Below, piece after piece: positions 1-8,911 of a stretch of DNA of 64,000 bases. Numbering within the stretch: position 1 is the stretch's first letter; each line of letters begins with the position of its first letter. The notes beneath the pieces were generated by a model. It was not told the origin of the DNA. It ran no database searches and saw nothing but the letters and a program-made list of their open reading frames with translations. The stretch comes from Cladopsammia gracilis (lineage: Eukaryota; Cnidaria; Anthozoa; Scleractinia; Dendrophylliidae), in NCBI GenBank assembly GCA_022457155.1, contig JAJGOT010000511.1:434001-498000 (forward strand), given 5' to 3'. Both the position numbers and the translations under genes were made by a program.

Positions 1-199
1 GTTGATAAAAGCTTTTACCAGACAGTGTGTGATGACAAGTCAGGGTACGATCACATCAAACTTTACCCCAGCAGTCGAACTTACTTTGACTTCCAATGGG
101 GAGGCTGGTATTTTGTGAGTGAATTGTATTCCTTTTGGCAGGAAATCCTCCGCATATATATACTATATATATATATATATACCTCTGAAGTCTTGAACC

Positions 200-203
200 A
201 GTT

Positions 204-254
<51 letters not shown>
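200..254. repeat. (TA)n microsatellite
   Basis: A pure TA dinucleotide run next to the left inverted repeat of the element that follows. Shorter TA tracts sit at 155-180 and at 1388-1422, just outside the matching right inverted repeat, so the element is embedded in TA-rich DNA at both ends. The open readings of Tyr-Ile repeats here are only the translation of TA and are not genes. Confidence 0.9.
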
Positions 255-257
<3 letters not shown>

Positions 258-1395
258 CCTTTTGCAAAAATATTGACACCTCAAAATATATATAAATATA
301 TATTCGTCCTTTGTGTTTATATCGTATACGTGACGATAGGCGGCAAACAGTTCTCGAGGTGGGTACAGTAGAGTTTGTAAAATGCTACTGTACCCACCTT
401 AAAAACTATTTACCGCCTGTCATCACGTATGCCCGGCGTATCCAATCGAACCAAATCGAACCAAAAATCAATCGAACCCAATCGAACACCAATAGTTCGA
501 TTGGGTTCGGTAATCGAACAAAATCGAACATCTATTTTGCTGTGAGTTCGATTTTCGAACCAATCGAACACAATCGAACCAATCGAACACAATCGAACAC
601 AATCAAACTCAATCGGATTCGATTTTTGGATTTTGTTCGGAATCCATGTCTTGATAAGTAAATCTCGCAGGACTAATCATAATCAACTTTTATTGAATGG
701 AATATAATAAAATAGAAAAACGTCCAAATATCGAACTGAATGTCAATGTTTAGTAATATATATTTTGTAGCAGAGAACAAAACGACGGTAAAATAATGAA
801 ATGCACTTTCGTTTACATTTCTATATTAGAAGGAAGGATATGGTTTCTGCCCTGTTTGTCACCGTTACACTCAAACTGAAGTTGCACTATTTCATTCACT
901 GCAACACAGGCAGTGGTGTTCAATATGTGAAGAATCATTATTAGTAGCCAAAACGCTGCCGCCATCAGTCTGTCCAAGTCCTCGAGGGCGGCTAAAAGCG
1001 ACGTTGACAGGAGAAGAGCAATTTCCAACATGACAACAATTACATTGGAGGAAGTGCTTACTATTAACATGGATGACAAAAAAATAAAATCGAAATAAAT
1101 AATCGAACGTTCGATTGAGTTCGATGCTTGGTTGTTCGGTAATCGAACGTTCGATTGGGTTCGATTGTTCACTGTTCGGTAATCGAACGTTCGATTTTAT
1201 TCGATTGACCAAATTTTATTGTGAGTTCGATTTCGTTCGATTACCGAACCCAATCGAACGATTGGTGTTCGATTGGGTTCGATTACCGAACGTTCGATTG
1301 GATACGCCGGGCGTATGCGATATAAACACAACGGACGAATATATATTTATATATATTTTGAGGTGTCAATATTTTTGCAAAAGGGTGTATATATA
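251..1395. mobile_element. Non-autonomous DNA transposon with TIRs and TCGAAC arrays
   Basis: The outer ends are inverted repeats of about 80 bp: the block holding TTTTGCAAAAATATTGACAC near 257-330 returns in reverse complement near 1306-1390. Inside the ends lie arrays built on AATCGAAC and the palindrome CGAACGTTCG (about 430-630 and 1100-1310), again in inverted orientation, starting next to a shared GCCCGGCGTATCCAATCGAA block. The middle (650-1090) has no coding signal. No transposase is visible, so the element is non-autonomous. The superfamily is not assigned because TA-rich flanks hide the target duplication. Confidence 0.65.
330..426. mobile_element. Small foldback MITE inside the left TIR
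   Basis: A hairpin-type insert of about 97 bp whose arms match in reverse complement (GATAGGCGGCAAACAG against the block ending ACCGCCTGTCATC, and GGTGGGTACAGTAG against CTACTGTACCCACC). It interrupts the left inverted repeat of the surrounding element. The right inverted repeat near 1306-1330 has no such insert, which shows this one arrived later. Confidence 0.55.
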
Positions 1396-1439
1396 TACTG
1401 TATATATATATATATATATATACACTTTGTAATTTAGTT

Positions 1440-1740
1440 TTTTTTTTACGAATTGATGTATTTTCGCTGTTTGCGCCTTCTTGTCTGTTGCCATTTACTT
1501 GTTACATAACCTTTTGTTTTGCATTTTATCATATTACATAACTCTATTTACATTTTCCAGTTATAGTATAAATATTTGTGACTCTGTAAGCTTGTTAGGA
1601 TTTTTAGCTTTTTAAATTTTTATCCCTGTAAATAGTTCCACCTGAAGAAGGCCGAAGGCCGAAACGTCGACTGAATTAAACAGCCGGAACAGTTAGAAGT
1701 TTGCTTCTATGTCACATCTTCGTACACTTATCTACTAATT
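1440..1740 (+). mobile_element. Retroelement 3' tail with CTGAAGA-GGCCGAAGGCC-GAAAC motif
   Basis: A non-coding stretch carrying at about 1642-1665 the compact block CTGAAGAAGGCCGAAGGCCG followed by AAACGTCG. Blocks of this form are common at 3' ends of Penelope-like and related retroelements and resemble a hammerhead ribozyme core: CTGANGA, a GGCC/GGCC stem II and GAAAC. No coding sequence of the parent element is present. Family assignment is from motif recognition only. Confidence 0.4.
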
Positions 1741-1811
1741 CACATAGAGGCACCGTATCCTACGTGGATCCTTCTACTGGAAGTCATTCGTTTGGTTAAC
1801 CATACGTTTGG

Positions 1812-1835
1812 TCATACGACCGGTCTTGTCGCGTC
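1812..1835 (+). pseudogene. DIRS reverse transcriptase scrap, left of the Polinton
   Basis: The frame beginning at 1816 reads T-T-G-L-V-A and continues without a shift into the sequence right of the Polinton at 33,541, which reaches the catalytic YIDD box 14 codons later. This is the usual spacing in DIRS reverse transcriptases. DIRS sequence probably extends further left (to about 1740), but that part is too degraded to translate. Confidence 0.6.
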
Positions 1836-2042
1836 AGTAGTGAGTGGGGAGGGAGTCAAATGCGGTTTTTCAGATACCTAAATAAGCCGCCAAACGCCCG
1901 AGTTACCGGGCCCCCAGGCCTCATTGCATTCGACCTGGGGGCCCGGTAACTCGGGCGTTTGGCGGCTTATTTAGGTATCTGAAAAACCGCATTTGACGTC
2001 CCTCCCCACTCACTACTCTATACCCCCTCCCTCAAACCCTGT
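1836..2042 (+). repeat. Left Polinton TIR with long palindrome
   Basis: Matches 33,333-33,540 in reverse complement. Positions 1836-1918 and 1934-2017 are themselves inverted copies (83 and 84 nt) around a 15-nt loop (CCTCATTGCATTCGA), so the terminus can fold into a hairpin of about 83 bp. The arms differ only by a small change at GGGAGTCAAA versus TTTGACGTCCC. The stretch 2018-2042 (ending CCCTCAAACCCTGT) is shared with the other end but lies outside the palindrome. Confidence 0.92.
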
Positions 2043-2091
2043 GTGAGAGGGGCAACCAATTGAAGAAAGGTAAAATCCTTGTATATACGCA

Positions 2092-5000
2092 ATGGCGCAA
2101 CCCCGACAACGAAGACGGCGTGATGACGATCAACGCGAGCTGATTGCTTGGCTGGACGAACAGGCACGAAACCTTGAGCGGTTCGAGCCTGCCGACGACA
2201 ATAATGCTGAGGGCGAGCCTCAAAACAACCCACAGGATTTAGATTTTGAACAATTTGTTCAAGTCTATGATCAGGTTGACCGATGGGTTGAACACGGCAG
2301 ACGAATAATCCGGTTTCGTTTTGCAACCGATCTCGAAAAACCCCTTGTCGCCAGAATTTTGAACAAAATCAAGCAAAATGTTCAAACACGGCATGCAATC
2401 AATTTACGGTTCACAGTCGAGTTAAGAAACACTGAAACCGAGGAGTTGAGACAGTTTTATCAAAACAACCATTACAGTCGTTGGCTAGCTACTCTCTCTG
2501 AGACACGACAGTGGTTGCAAGTTCAGGAAGAGCTTCGTCTCCAAAACGCAAGACTCAAAAGGCCTGACACCAAATGGGTTTACGAACGCACTATCCTGCT
2601 TGATCTTAAAGTCGTGCTTGATCGACAACCACTGCAAATAGGCCTCGGGCGGCTTCCTGATTGGATACGCAACAAAAGAGAAGTCATTGCCCTTGACAAC
2701 TTCAAAGACAATCTTTGTCTCTTTCGTTGCTTGGCTGTCCATCGAGGAGCCCATAAAAGAGACAACACCCGCAGAACCAGGGAACTCGCGGAAAGCTTCT
2801 TCGCCTTTTATCCGGGACTTCGAGACCAGCTAACTTTGCGGCACTTCTCCAAAATCGAAAAGCATTTCAAGCAAGGCATTGCCGCTTACCTTGTTCTCGC
2901 TAATGGTGATTTCATTTTATCTCACACCCCTGCGAATTACGACAAGGTTGGCGCTTCAACCATGACCATCGGCATCTATGAAGGCCATGCCTTCTTGATC
3001 ACCAATCTCAATAAAGTCACAAACAATTACACTTGTGGCGAGTGCGGCGGGAGGTTCACACGGGCTGATAACTTGAAGCGTCACGCCAAGACGTGTACTC
3101 GAGGCCAAACCAAAATCGACTGCCCTGGGAAACGTGTCCTTCCTCCAGAGTCAGCTTTTGAGAAAGCCTTTTACCCAGAAGGCGGTTTCGGTGTCAAGGC
3201 AGTGTGTTGGCTCGAGTGGGTGGCGAAACAGATCAACAAGCACATCCACCATCACAGATGCGGCCATGGCGGTGAGAGGTATATTTGTGGGGCTCCAGTC
3301 GACGGCTATCATCCAGAAAGCAAGACAGTGTTTCAGTTTCACGGTTGTTTCTGGCACGGTTGTTTAGAGTGCTTTCCTGCACCTGAACAAAGAAACGAAG
3401 TGATCACGACTGACCGTAAAGGCAACACAATCACAAGGAAGGTTGCTTACCAAAAGACTCTGCAACGAACTCAGTTTCTTCTAGACGCCGGGTACACCGT
3501 GGTTGAAAGGTGGGAGCATGAAAGGCCTTACCCCTGGTTTAATGACCGTTGCCCACAGAAAAGAAACAAAACTTATCCACACGCGATCGTCTACGACTTC
3601 GAAGCGTATCAGGATAAGACCAAGGCAGCTCGCCCGACATACGGGCTCTCTTATGAAAGCGAGCATGTGCCCATTTCAGTCTCCATTGCCGACACGTTGA
3701 ACCCTGAGCCTGAGTATATTTGCTCCAAAGACCCTGACGAGCTTATCGCTCTGTTTTATGCCTCCCTTGAGCGGCGATCCGCAGCCATCCGAGAGGCTGT
3801 GGCTGACCAATATATGCCCCCAGACCTTGAGAATCTCCCTGAGAAGCAACTCAAGCTCATCGACAAATGGTGCAACCAAGTTCCTGTGGTCGGATTCAAC
3901 TCAGGTCATTACGATCTTAAGCTTATCCGCAAGTACTTTGTTTCTCACTTTGCTCAAGAGAACGAGGTCTTCGCTGCGGAGAAAGAGGGACGCATCATGT
4001 TCATCAACACTCCCAGCTACAAGTTCTTGGACATCGTGAATTATTTGGCCCCAGGCATTACATACGACAGGTGGGTCAAGATGTATGGAGCGACACAGAC
4101 TAAGTCCTGGCTCCCATACGAGTGGTTTGACAGTGCTGACAAGCTTGATTACCTTGGGCTCCCCCCATACGAGTGCTGGTACTCACAACTCAAAAAAGCC
4201 TTCGTTCTTTCTCCCAAGGAGCACGAGGAATGCAATCGCCTCTTTCACGAGAAAGGTATGCAGACATTCGGAGACTGGCTGGAGTATTACAACAATCTAG
4301 ACGTGTCTCCTTTCCTCGAAGCTCTTCAAACGATGAAGGGCTTTTATACGAGCCTAGGGGTTGACATCTTCAAAGACGCGGTCTCCTTGCCAGGAGTATC
4401 AATGCAATACGTCTTGCGAGGCTCATTGAGAGGGTGGCGGGGCCGCAAGGCTCCAGAACTATACGCCCCAGGCCCAGAAGCATACGTCATGCTGAAGGGG
4501 GCTGTGGTTGGAGGGCCAAGCCTGGTCTTCACCCGCAAACACGTGTGCGGTGAAACCCGTATCCGCTCTCACAAATACGACTTAGCCCGCATCACGAAAC
4601 GGATTGTGGGGTTCGATGCGAATTCTCTTTACCCCAGCACGATGCTGCAGGAGATGCCCTGTGGCAAAGAGAAGGTTGTGCATTACGATGACCCGGTTCA
4701 GGCGGCTAGAGAGCTTTCTTTTCTCCTTCTCAGAGGCAGGTGGTTCGGGTTTGCGGAGGTGGACATCGAAGTCCCTCGAAAGTTGTGGGAGCGGTTCGAA
4801 GAGTTTCCCCCGTTCTTCATCAACCAAGCAGTGCCTAACGAATGCGTGCCTCAGCATATGCACGATTACCTCCAAGAAAGTGGCCGAACCCGCTTTCCCG
4901 ACCAGAAAAAGCTTCTGAGTGTGTTGTCAGCGAAAAAGATGCTTATCTACGCACCCCTCTTGAAATGGTACCTCGACAGTGGGTTCAAGATCACGGCAGT

Positions 5001-5883
5001 CTACCGCACGATCGATTATAGACCCCAAAAACTCTTCGACTGGTTCGTTCGCGAGGTCGCCGAAAACCGAAGGAAAGGCGACGCTGACAAGGATAAGGCA
5101 CTGCTTGCCGAAGTGTTCAAGCTCCTTGGCAACAGCGCTTACGGTAAGTTCATCGAAGCCGTGGAGCGCCAAACAAGAACGGTGTACACAACTGACGAGG
5201 ACGAGGTCGACAAGAATCTCCGCTCACCTTTGTTCGAAGACCTCGAAGAGATCGGAGAGGCCTACAAGATCGAGCTGCGCAAGCAAAAGATCACAATCGA
5301 CCGCCCCTTTCAAGTCGGCATTGTTGTGTATCAACTTGCCAAGCTCCGCATGCTGGAGTTCTATTACGACTTCCTTGATTGCTTCATCGACAGGCGCGAC
5401 TTCGAGCTTATCCAGATGGACACAGACAGCATGTACTTCGCTCTTGCTCACGACACTCTCGAAGAAGCAGTTCGCCCAGAACTTAGCGCCCAGTTCGAGG
5501 CGGAGAAGAAGAATTGGTTGGCGTGGGACAAGTGGAGTGGTAGAGAGCCGGGCTTATTCAAGCTTGAGAAGGAAGGTACACGGGCCATCGCCCTGTGCAG
5601 CAAGTGTTATTACGTAGAAAACGAGGCTGGCGGAGGGGCCAAGATGTCCTCCAAGGGAGTCAACAAGAATCAGAACGAGCTTCGCTGGGAAAGGTACGAA
5701 AGAGCCCTGCAAGGGGGTAGGGACATGGCAACAAACAGAGGCTTTCGAATGCACAACGGGGCCATGTACACGTACGAACAGCACAAGCTGGGCCTCAGCG
5801 CCTACTACGACAAGCGTTGGGTGCTGCCAGACGGTATCCACACAGAACCAATCGAGTTTCACAGCCCAGCGGGTGGCAACTGA
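2092..5883 (+). CDS. PolB: Protein-primed type B DNA polymerase
   Basis: A 1,263-residue polymerase expected to replicate the element from its termini. The exonuclease motifs are visible as DFEAY (D502), FNSGHYD (N603) and Y-x3-LDV (D737). Polymerase motif A is FDANSLYPS (D842), motif B is LLGNSAYGK (N1014) and motif C is MDTDS (D1110, D1112). The N-terminal half has a conserved DNLCLFRCLAVHRG block near 206, a C2H2-type finger (CGECG...HAKTC, 315-335) and a GYHPESKTVFQFHGCFWHGC block (about 405-424), an arrangement seen in Polinton polymerases. The ATG lies 4 nt after TATATA (2082-2087). The frame is open throughout. Its last 25 bp overlap the convergent integrase gene. The tandem-duplication breakpoint falls at codon 1094. 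Confidence 0.95.
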   Translation: MAQPRQRRRRDDDQRELIAWLDEQARNLERFEPADDNNAEGEPQNNPQDLDFEQFVQVYDQVDRWVEHGRRIIRFRFATDLEKPLVARILNKIKQNVQTRHAINLRFTVELRNTETEELRQFYQNNHYSRWLATLSETRQWLQVQEELRLQNARLKRPDTKWVYERTILLDLKVVLDRQPLQIGLGRLPDWIRNKREVIALDNFKDNLCLFRCLAVHRGAHKRDNTRRTRELAESFFAFYPGLRDQLTLRHFSKIEKHFKQGIAAYLVLANGDFILSHTPANYDKVGASTMTIGIYEGHAFLITNLNKVTNNYTCGECGGRFTRADNLKRHAKTCTRGQTKIDCPGKRVLPPESAFEKAFYPEGGFGVKAVCWLEWVAKQINKHIHHHRCGHGGERYICGAPVDGYHPESKTVFQFHGCFWHGCLECFPAPEQRNEVITTDRKGNTITRKVAYQKTLQRTQFLLDAGYTVVERWEHERPYPWFNDRCPQKRNKTYPHAIVYDFEAYQDKTKAARPTYGLSYESEHVPISVSIADTLNPEPEYICSKDPDELIALFYASLERRSAAIREAVADQYMPPDLENLPEKQLKLIDKWCNQVPVVGFNSGHYDLKLIRKYFVSHFAQENEVFAAEKEGRIMFINTPSYKFLDIVNYLAPGITYDRWVKMYGATQTKSWLPYEWFDSADKLDYLGLPPYECWYSQLKKAFVLSPKEHEECNRLFHEKGMQTFGDWLEYYNNLDVSPFLEALQTMKGFYTSLGVDIFKDAVSLPGVSMQYVLRGSLRGWRGRKAPELYAPGPEAYVMLKGAVVGGPSLVFTRKHVCGETRIRSHKYDLARITKRIVGFDANSLYPSTMLQEMPCGKEKVVHYDDPVQAARELSFLLLRGRWFGFAEVDIEVPRKLWERFEEFPPFFINQAVPNECVPQHMHDYLQESGRTRFPDQKKLLSVLSAKKMLIYAPLLKWYLDSGFKITAVYRTIDYRPQKLFDWFVREVAENRRKGDADKDKALLAEVFKLLGNSAYGKFIEAVERQTRTVYTTDEDEVDKNLRSPLFEDLEEIGEAYKIELRKQKITIDRPFQVGIVVYQLAKLRMLEFYYDFLDCFIDRRDFELIQMDTDSMYFALAHDTLEEAVRPELSAQFEAEKKNWLAWDKWSGREPGLFKLEKEGTRAIALCSKCYYVENEAGGGAKMSSKGVNKNQNELRWERYERALQGGRDMATNRGFRMHNGAMYTYEQHKLGLSAYYDKRWVLPDGIHTEPIEFHSPAGGN

Positions 5884-6854
5884 GTACCCGGCGGCACAAC
5901 CATCAACTCCTCACGTACAAAACCACGCTTGGGGCCGTCGTACAGATAATACACGACAGGCGTATCTGGCTTGGTGACAACCTTCTCGATGTTGTAGACT
6001 TTCAAAGACCAGATTGGATCAGTCGCTCGTCGACTACCACCCTCAAGCTCACCGGGGTAATACAGATATCGCAAATTAACCCTAGGAGGGAGCTTCTTTT
6101 CATTCACCCCAACAGGCCTAGCATATGAGGTTGCGGGCTTGGCCGAGGTTGCCTTCTCTTTGATTGCTTGTGCAGGCTTCTTGCCAGTTAATCTAGTTAC
6201 TTCATTGTTCAAGGCAGAGACAACATCTGGCAATCTTTTAACCCAAGCGGTCGAACGGCCAGAGGGCAGATTCATTTCAACTGCGTACTGGTAACCAAAC
6301 AATCGTTCAGCCAGGGTTCTGTTGAATCTTTCAACAATCCCTTGGTCTCTGTGGATATCAACACGCCCACGACGAATGGTTGTTTTATGAGCCCCAGTCT
6401 CTTTAGTCACAGCTCCCATAAACTCTGTTCCCGGGTCAACTTGCAACAGTTGTGGCCATTTCAAAGGCCCGCGTCTGTAAATACGTGTAAGCGCCTTCGA
6501 AACTTCATCAGACTCTTTCGAAGTCAAGGGCTCTGCTGCTTTGTAACGGCTAGCCACATCAACAACTGTCAAAGCATATTTGTAAATTTTCCTCCCATGA
6601 GGCAGTTTGTCGTGTGGCAAAAAAAGTAGATCTGCTTGATGCACCGCATTAGGAGTCTGGACATCAAACTTGGGCCGAGGGATATGGCGTGGTGCGGGGA
6701 GATATACTTGCCAAAGAGCTTGTTTTACGAGCCATTTCTTTGCCGCCTCTTCAGATACCTTGGTTGCTGCAGCTAGCTTTTTAACAGCAGCAAGTCCTTT
6801 CCAATAGCCTTTGGGGCCGTAATAGATCTTTGAGAGTTTCGCCTCCATATACAT
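5859..6854 (-). CDS. INT: Retroviral-type integrase, copy 1
   Basis: A 331-residue rve-family DDE integrase expected to insert the Polinton into host DNA. The catalytic triad is visible as D75 (HQADLLF), D140 (LQVDPGTEF) and E175 (DQGIVERFNR), giving the classical spacing of 35 between the second D and E. An N-terminal helical region (1-60) lacks an obvious HHCC zinc site. The C-terminal region (about 245-325, with YYLYDGPKRGFVREEL) looks like a small beta-barrel or chromo-like module. Two ATGs are possible, at 6854 and 6848, and a TATA-like stretch overlaps them. It converges with and overlaps the polymerase gene by 25 bp. Confidence 0.93.
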   Translation of the reverse strand: MYMEAKLSKIYYGPKGYWKGLAAVKKLAAATKVSEEAAKKWLVKQALWQVYLPAPRHIPRPKFDVQTPNAVHQADLLFLPHDKLPHGRKIYKYALTVVDVASRYKAAEPLTSKESDEVSKALTRIYRRGPLKWPQLLQVDPGTEFMGAVTKETGAHKTTIRRGRVDIHRDQGIVERFNRTLAERLFGYQYAVEMNLPSGRSTAWVKRLPDVVSALNNEVTRLTGKKPAQAIKEKATSAKPATSYARPVGVNEKKLPPRVNLRYLYYPGELEGGSRRATDPIWSLKVYNIEKVVTKPDTPVVYYLYDGPKRGFVREELMVVPPGTQLPPAGL

Positions 6855-6860
6855 ATGTGT

Positions 6861-7289
6861 TTACAGAAAGCGAAACGCCGCATAGCCAAGGGCGAGTGCG
6901 CCAGTGCCGATAAACAAGAGTTCGCCTTGTTTCTGCTGTGGGCCTGGTTTATAAAAGTCAGAGAACTCGGGCTCTTTGGGGAGTGTTATTTGCTGCTCCC
7001 GATGTGTTTGGTTGTAGAGCACTAGAGCTTGGTCAGTGTCTTGAAAGTTGTGTTTCGCTTGATCTTTGATCCGATCATTGCTGGCAATCCAGTCGAGGAG
7101 CTTTGTGCGGTCTTTCTGATATTTAGCGTAGGCCGCTTGATAGGCCTCTAACGCCTTGTCGTGTCTGATCTTCTCATCCAGAGCGGCTTTCCCACTGTCG
7201 CCGGAAAGATATTTTGCGAGATAGTTGCCCCCAGTGAAAGCAGCGGCATTCAAAATTGCTCCACCAACCATAATAGCGATTGAGGCCAT
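6861..7289 (-). CDS. Small membrane protein (142 aa), copy 1
   Basis: No recognised enzyme family. Residues 4-25 form a hydrophobic Gly/Ala-rich segment (MVGGAILNAAAFTGGNYL), 35-110 are a charged helical region, and 124-142 form a second hydrophobic segment at the extreme C-terminus. The ATG directly follows TATATATATA on the minus strand. It lies 6 bp from the integrase start and opens a run of small membrane proteins. A virion membrane or core-associated role is possible, but this is inference from composition only. Confidence 0.75.
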   Translation of the reverse strand: MASIAIMVGGAILNAAAFTGGNYLAKYLSGDSGKAALDEKIRHDKALEAYQAAYAKYQKDRTKLLDWIASNDRIKDQAKHNFQDTDQALVLYNQTHREQQITLPKEPEFSDFYKPGPQQKQGELLFIGTGALALGYAAFRFL

Positions 7290-7308
7290 TGCTATATATA
7301 TATATGAT

Positions 7309-7530
7309 TTACATTGAGGCAGGGAGGATCTTCTGGTCCTCGAGGTATTTCTTGAGAGCTATGCTCCCAGCCATGGCAGCAGTGAACTTCACGTAGTTCA
7401 TGAGACTCGAGCTGGGGTCGGCTGTGAGATTTTCCTTGACGACCTTTTTGCCAACCCAGCCAATAGTTGCGACAAGACCAGTTATTGTGGCCGCATCAAG
7501 AACAGCTTTCACGAGCTTGTTGTCAGACAT
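7309..7530 (-). CDS. Small membrane protein (73 aa), copy 1
   Basis: A 73-residue protein with two weakly hydrophobic segments (about 13-27 and 46-62). The start codon at 7530 follows TATATA within 6 nt, as for the neighbours. No family is recognised. Its preservation as an open frame between two other promoter-tagged small genes is the main support. Confidence 0.65.
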   Translation of the reverse strand: MSDNKLVKAVLDAATITGLVATIGWVGKKVVKENLTADPSSSLMNYVKFTAAMAGSIALKKYLEDQKILPASM

Positions 7531-7547
7531 GGTGTATATATAAGATT

Positions 7548-7706
7548 TTAAATTTCAGTCGACTCTTCATTATGCATTGTCTCGTTGATCTGTTGTGTTG
7601 CTAATTGCCAAACTGTTTTTAGAGCGACAATGTTGAATTTAAGCATAACAAAAAGAATACCTCCGATTGCAGCCCCGTTTACGAAGCCTTGAAAGAGATT
7701 TGCCAT
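7548..7706 (-). CDS. Small membrane protein (52 aa), copy 1
   Basis: The frame is open further upstream (to 7778), but the ATG at 7706 directly follows TATATATA on the minus strand, as in every neighbouring gene, so a 52-residue product is preferred. Residues 8-30 are hydrophobic (FVNGAAIGGILFVMLKF), giving one membrane segment with a short polar tail. No family is recognised. Confidence 0.6.
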   Translation of the reverse strand: MANLFQGFVNGAAIGGILFVMLKFNIVALKTVWQLATQQINETMHNEESTEI

Positions 7707-7725
7707 AGTAGTATATATATGTTTT

Positions 7726-8169
7726 TTACTCCATCTCGCGAATTCTTCGTCTCGGTGGTGGGGGAGTTTGAACTTCATTCACCACTGCCGGCGCAGGGGC
7801 TGGGGTCGGGGCTTTGCGTCTAAGTGTATTCATAATGGCCTCGCGTTGGTAATAGACGCCCCAAGCAGATATAATTACGCCGACAACCGTTATAATCCAG
7901 AAACCAGAGTTGCTGCTAGCTTCTTCATTTGTCGAGTTTTGGGGTGCCGAGTTTGGGGCAGGCTCATTTGTTGCTTTAGCAGCTTGTGCTTGTTTTTTTG
8001 CCTCTCTTGCCAGGCGGTTGCGCTCAGCAAGCCTTTTGCCAGAAGCAACACGACCAGGGTTTTTGGCTGGAGCAGTCTTTGGGGTATCAGAGGTAACGTG
8101 CGTGTTGTTTGTGTGTGCTGCTGGCGCGACTGTTTCTTCAGGCACCGTCTCGAGTGGTTGAGCCATCAT
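7726..8169 (-). CDS. Single-pass membrane protein with basic and Pro-rich tails, copy 1
   Basis: A 147-residue protein. Residues 1-40 are polar and rich in Thr/Pro. Residues 41-66 are very basic (VASGKRLAERNRLAREAKKQ). Residues 89-107 form one transmembrane helix (FWIITVVGVIISAWGVYY). The tail is Pro-rich and ends in an Arg cluster. Two adjacent ATGs (8169, 8166) follow a TATATA motif. The basic segment beside a membrane anchor would suit nucleic-acid or core contact, which is inference. No family is recognised. Confidence 0.7.
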   Translation of the reverse strand: MMAQPLETVPEETVAPAAHTNNTHVTSDTPKTAPAKNPGRVASGKRLAERNRLAREAKKQAQAAKATNEPAPNSAPQNSTNEEASSNSGFWIITVVGVIISAWGVYYQREAIMNTLRRKAPTPAPAPAVVNEVQTPPPPRRRIREME

Positions 8170-8203
8170 GTATATATGTATATTTTTTATTTCAAACCTT
8201 CGT

Positions 8204-8269
8204 GGTTTCTGTCAGGTTTCTGCCAGGTTTCTGCCAGGTTTCTGCCAGGTTCCTGTCAGGTTCCTGTCA
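8204..8269. repeat. 11-bp tandem repeat, six units
   Basis: Six near-identical units of GGTTTCTGCCA/GGTTCCTGTCA lie between the start of the single-pass membrane protein gene and the end of the next gene. The same array occurs at 17,309-17,374 in the second duplication unit. Confidence 0.85.
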
Positions 8270-8271
8270 GA

Positions 8272-8892
8272 TTATGTGTCAAAAATTTCATCAAAACATG
8301 TGTCAACTTCATCAAAACCCTCGAGTGGATAACCTTCACCGTCTCTGCTTGGGTGTACAGGTGGAGCAGGTTGAAGGGGCAACTCTTCTGGCTCCTTTTT
8401 GAAGTCGATGTGTTTTGTAGTGATCAAAACAGCATTGGCCAAGGCCAAGAAGCGCCCACAACGCAGTGCAAGGTTTCCAGCAAGAGATGAAAGTTCCTGG
8501 TTAATCATGTAGTCATTTTTGAGTTCTTTCTGCAGGGCCTCCACATCGTCAATCTTAACAACCATGCCGGCGCCTTTGGTTGCGAACATTATAACGCTGT
8601 CAATCAGAGACTCGGTCGTCTTGTTACCGACATAGGCTTCATACCTTTTGTAGTACTTTTCAACCTGTTTTTCTGTCAGGCGTTTCACCTGCTCGTGTGT
8701 GAGCTGGGCCCCGATGGCCTCTTTTGATTTGCCGGTTGAAACAAGGACTGCCAGTTTCTCTCGTTGAGCTGGAGTGTCTGGACCTGTTAAGACTTCAGGA
8801 ATCGCTGATGGCAAGGAGCTATCCGGGGTTGCCTCTAGCAGCTGCATGATTTCATTATCAAATGCGGCGTCTTCTTGGAGGTTTGTTGCCAT
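8272..8892 (-). CDS. Unknown Polinton protein (206 aa), copy 1
   Basis: The frame is open to 8922, but the ATG at 8892 sits just after a TATA-like motif, giving 206 residues. The protein is mostly predicted helix, with an acidic C-terminus (GFDEVDTCFDEIFD). No membrane segment and no recognised domain. The copies differ at one residue (Asp here, Gly in copy 2, in the VVKID-x-VEAL segment). Confidence 0.65.
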   Translation of the reverse strand: MATNLQEDAAFDNEIMQLLEATPDSSLPSAIPEVLTGPDTPAQREKLAVLVSTGKSKEAIGAQLTHEQVKRLTEKQVEKYYKRYEAYVGNKTTESLIDSVIMFATKGAGMVVKIDDVEALQKELKNDYMINQELSSLAGNLALRCGRFLALANAVLITTKHIDFKKEPEELPLQPAPPVHPSRDGEGYPLEGFDEVDTCFDEIFDT

Positions 8893-8911
8893 TGCGTATA
8901 TTATTATGTAT

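Noticed and set aside
311..661. 116-codon frame and overlapping frames in the first 1.4 kb
   Set aside because: Translations of TCGAAC word arrays and TA repeats with no domain.
7768..8490. 240-codon plus-strand frame opposite the small membrane genes
   Set aside because: A shadow of the minus-strand genes. It lacks a TATATA-tagged start and includes the 11-bp tandem repeat.
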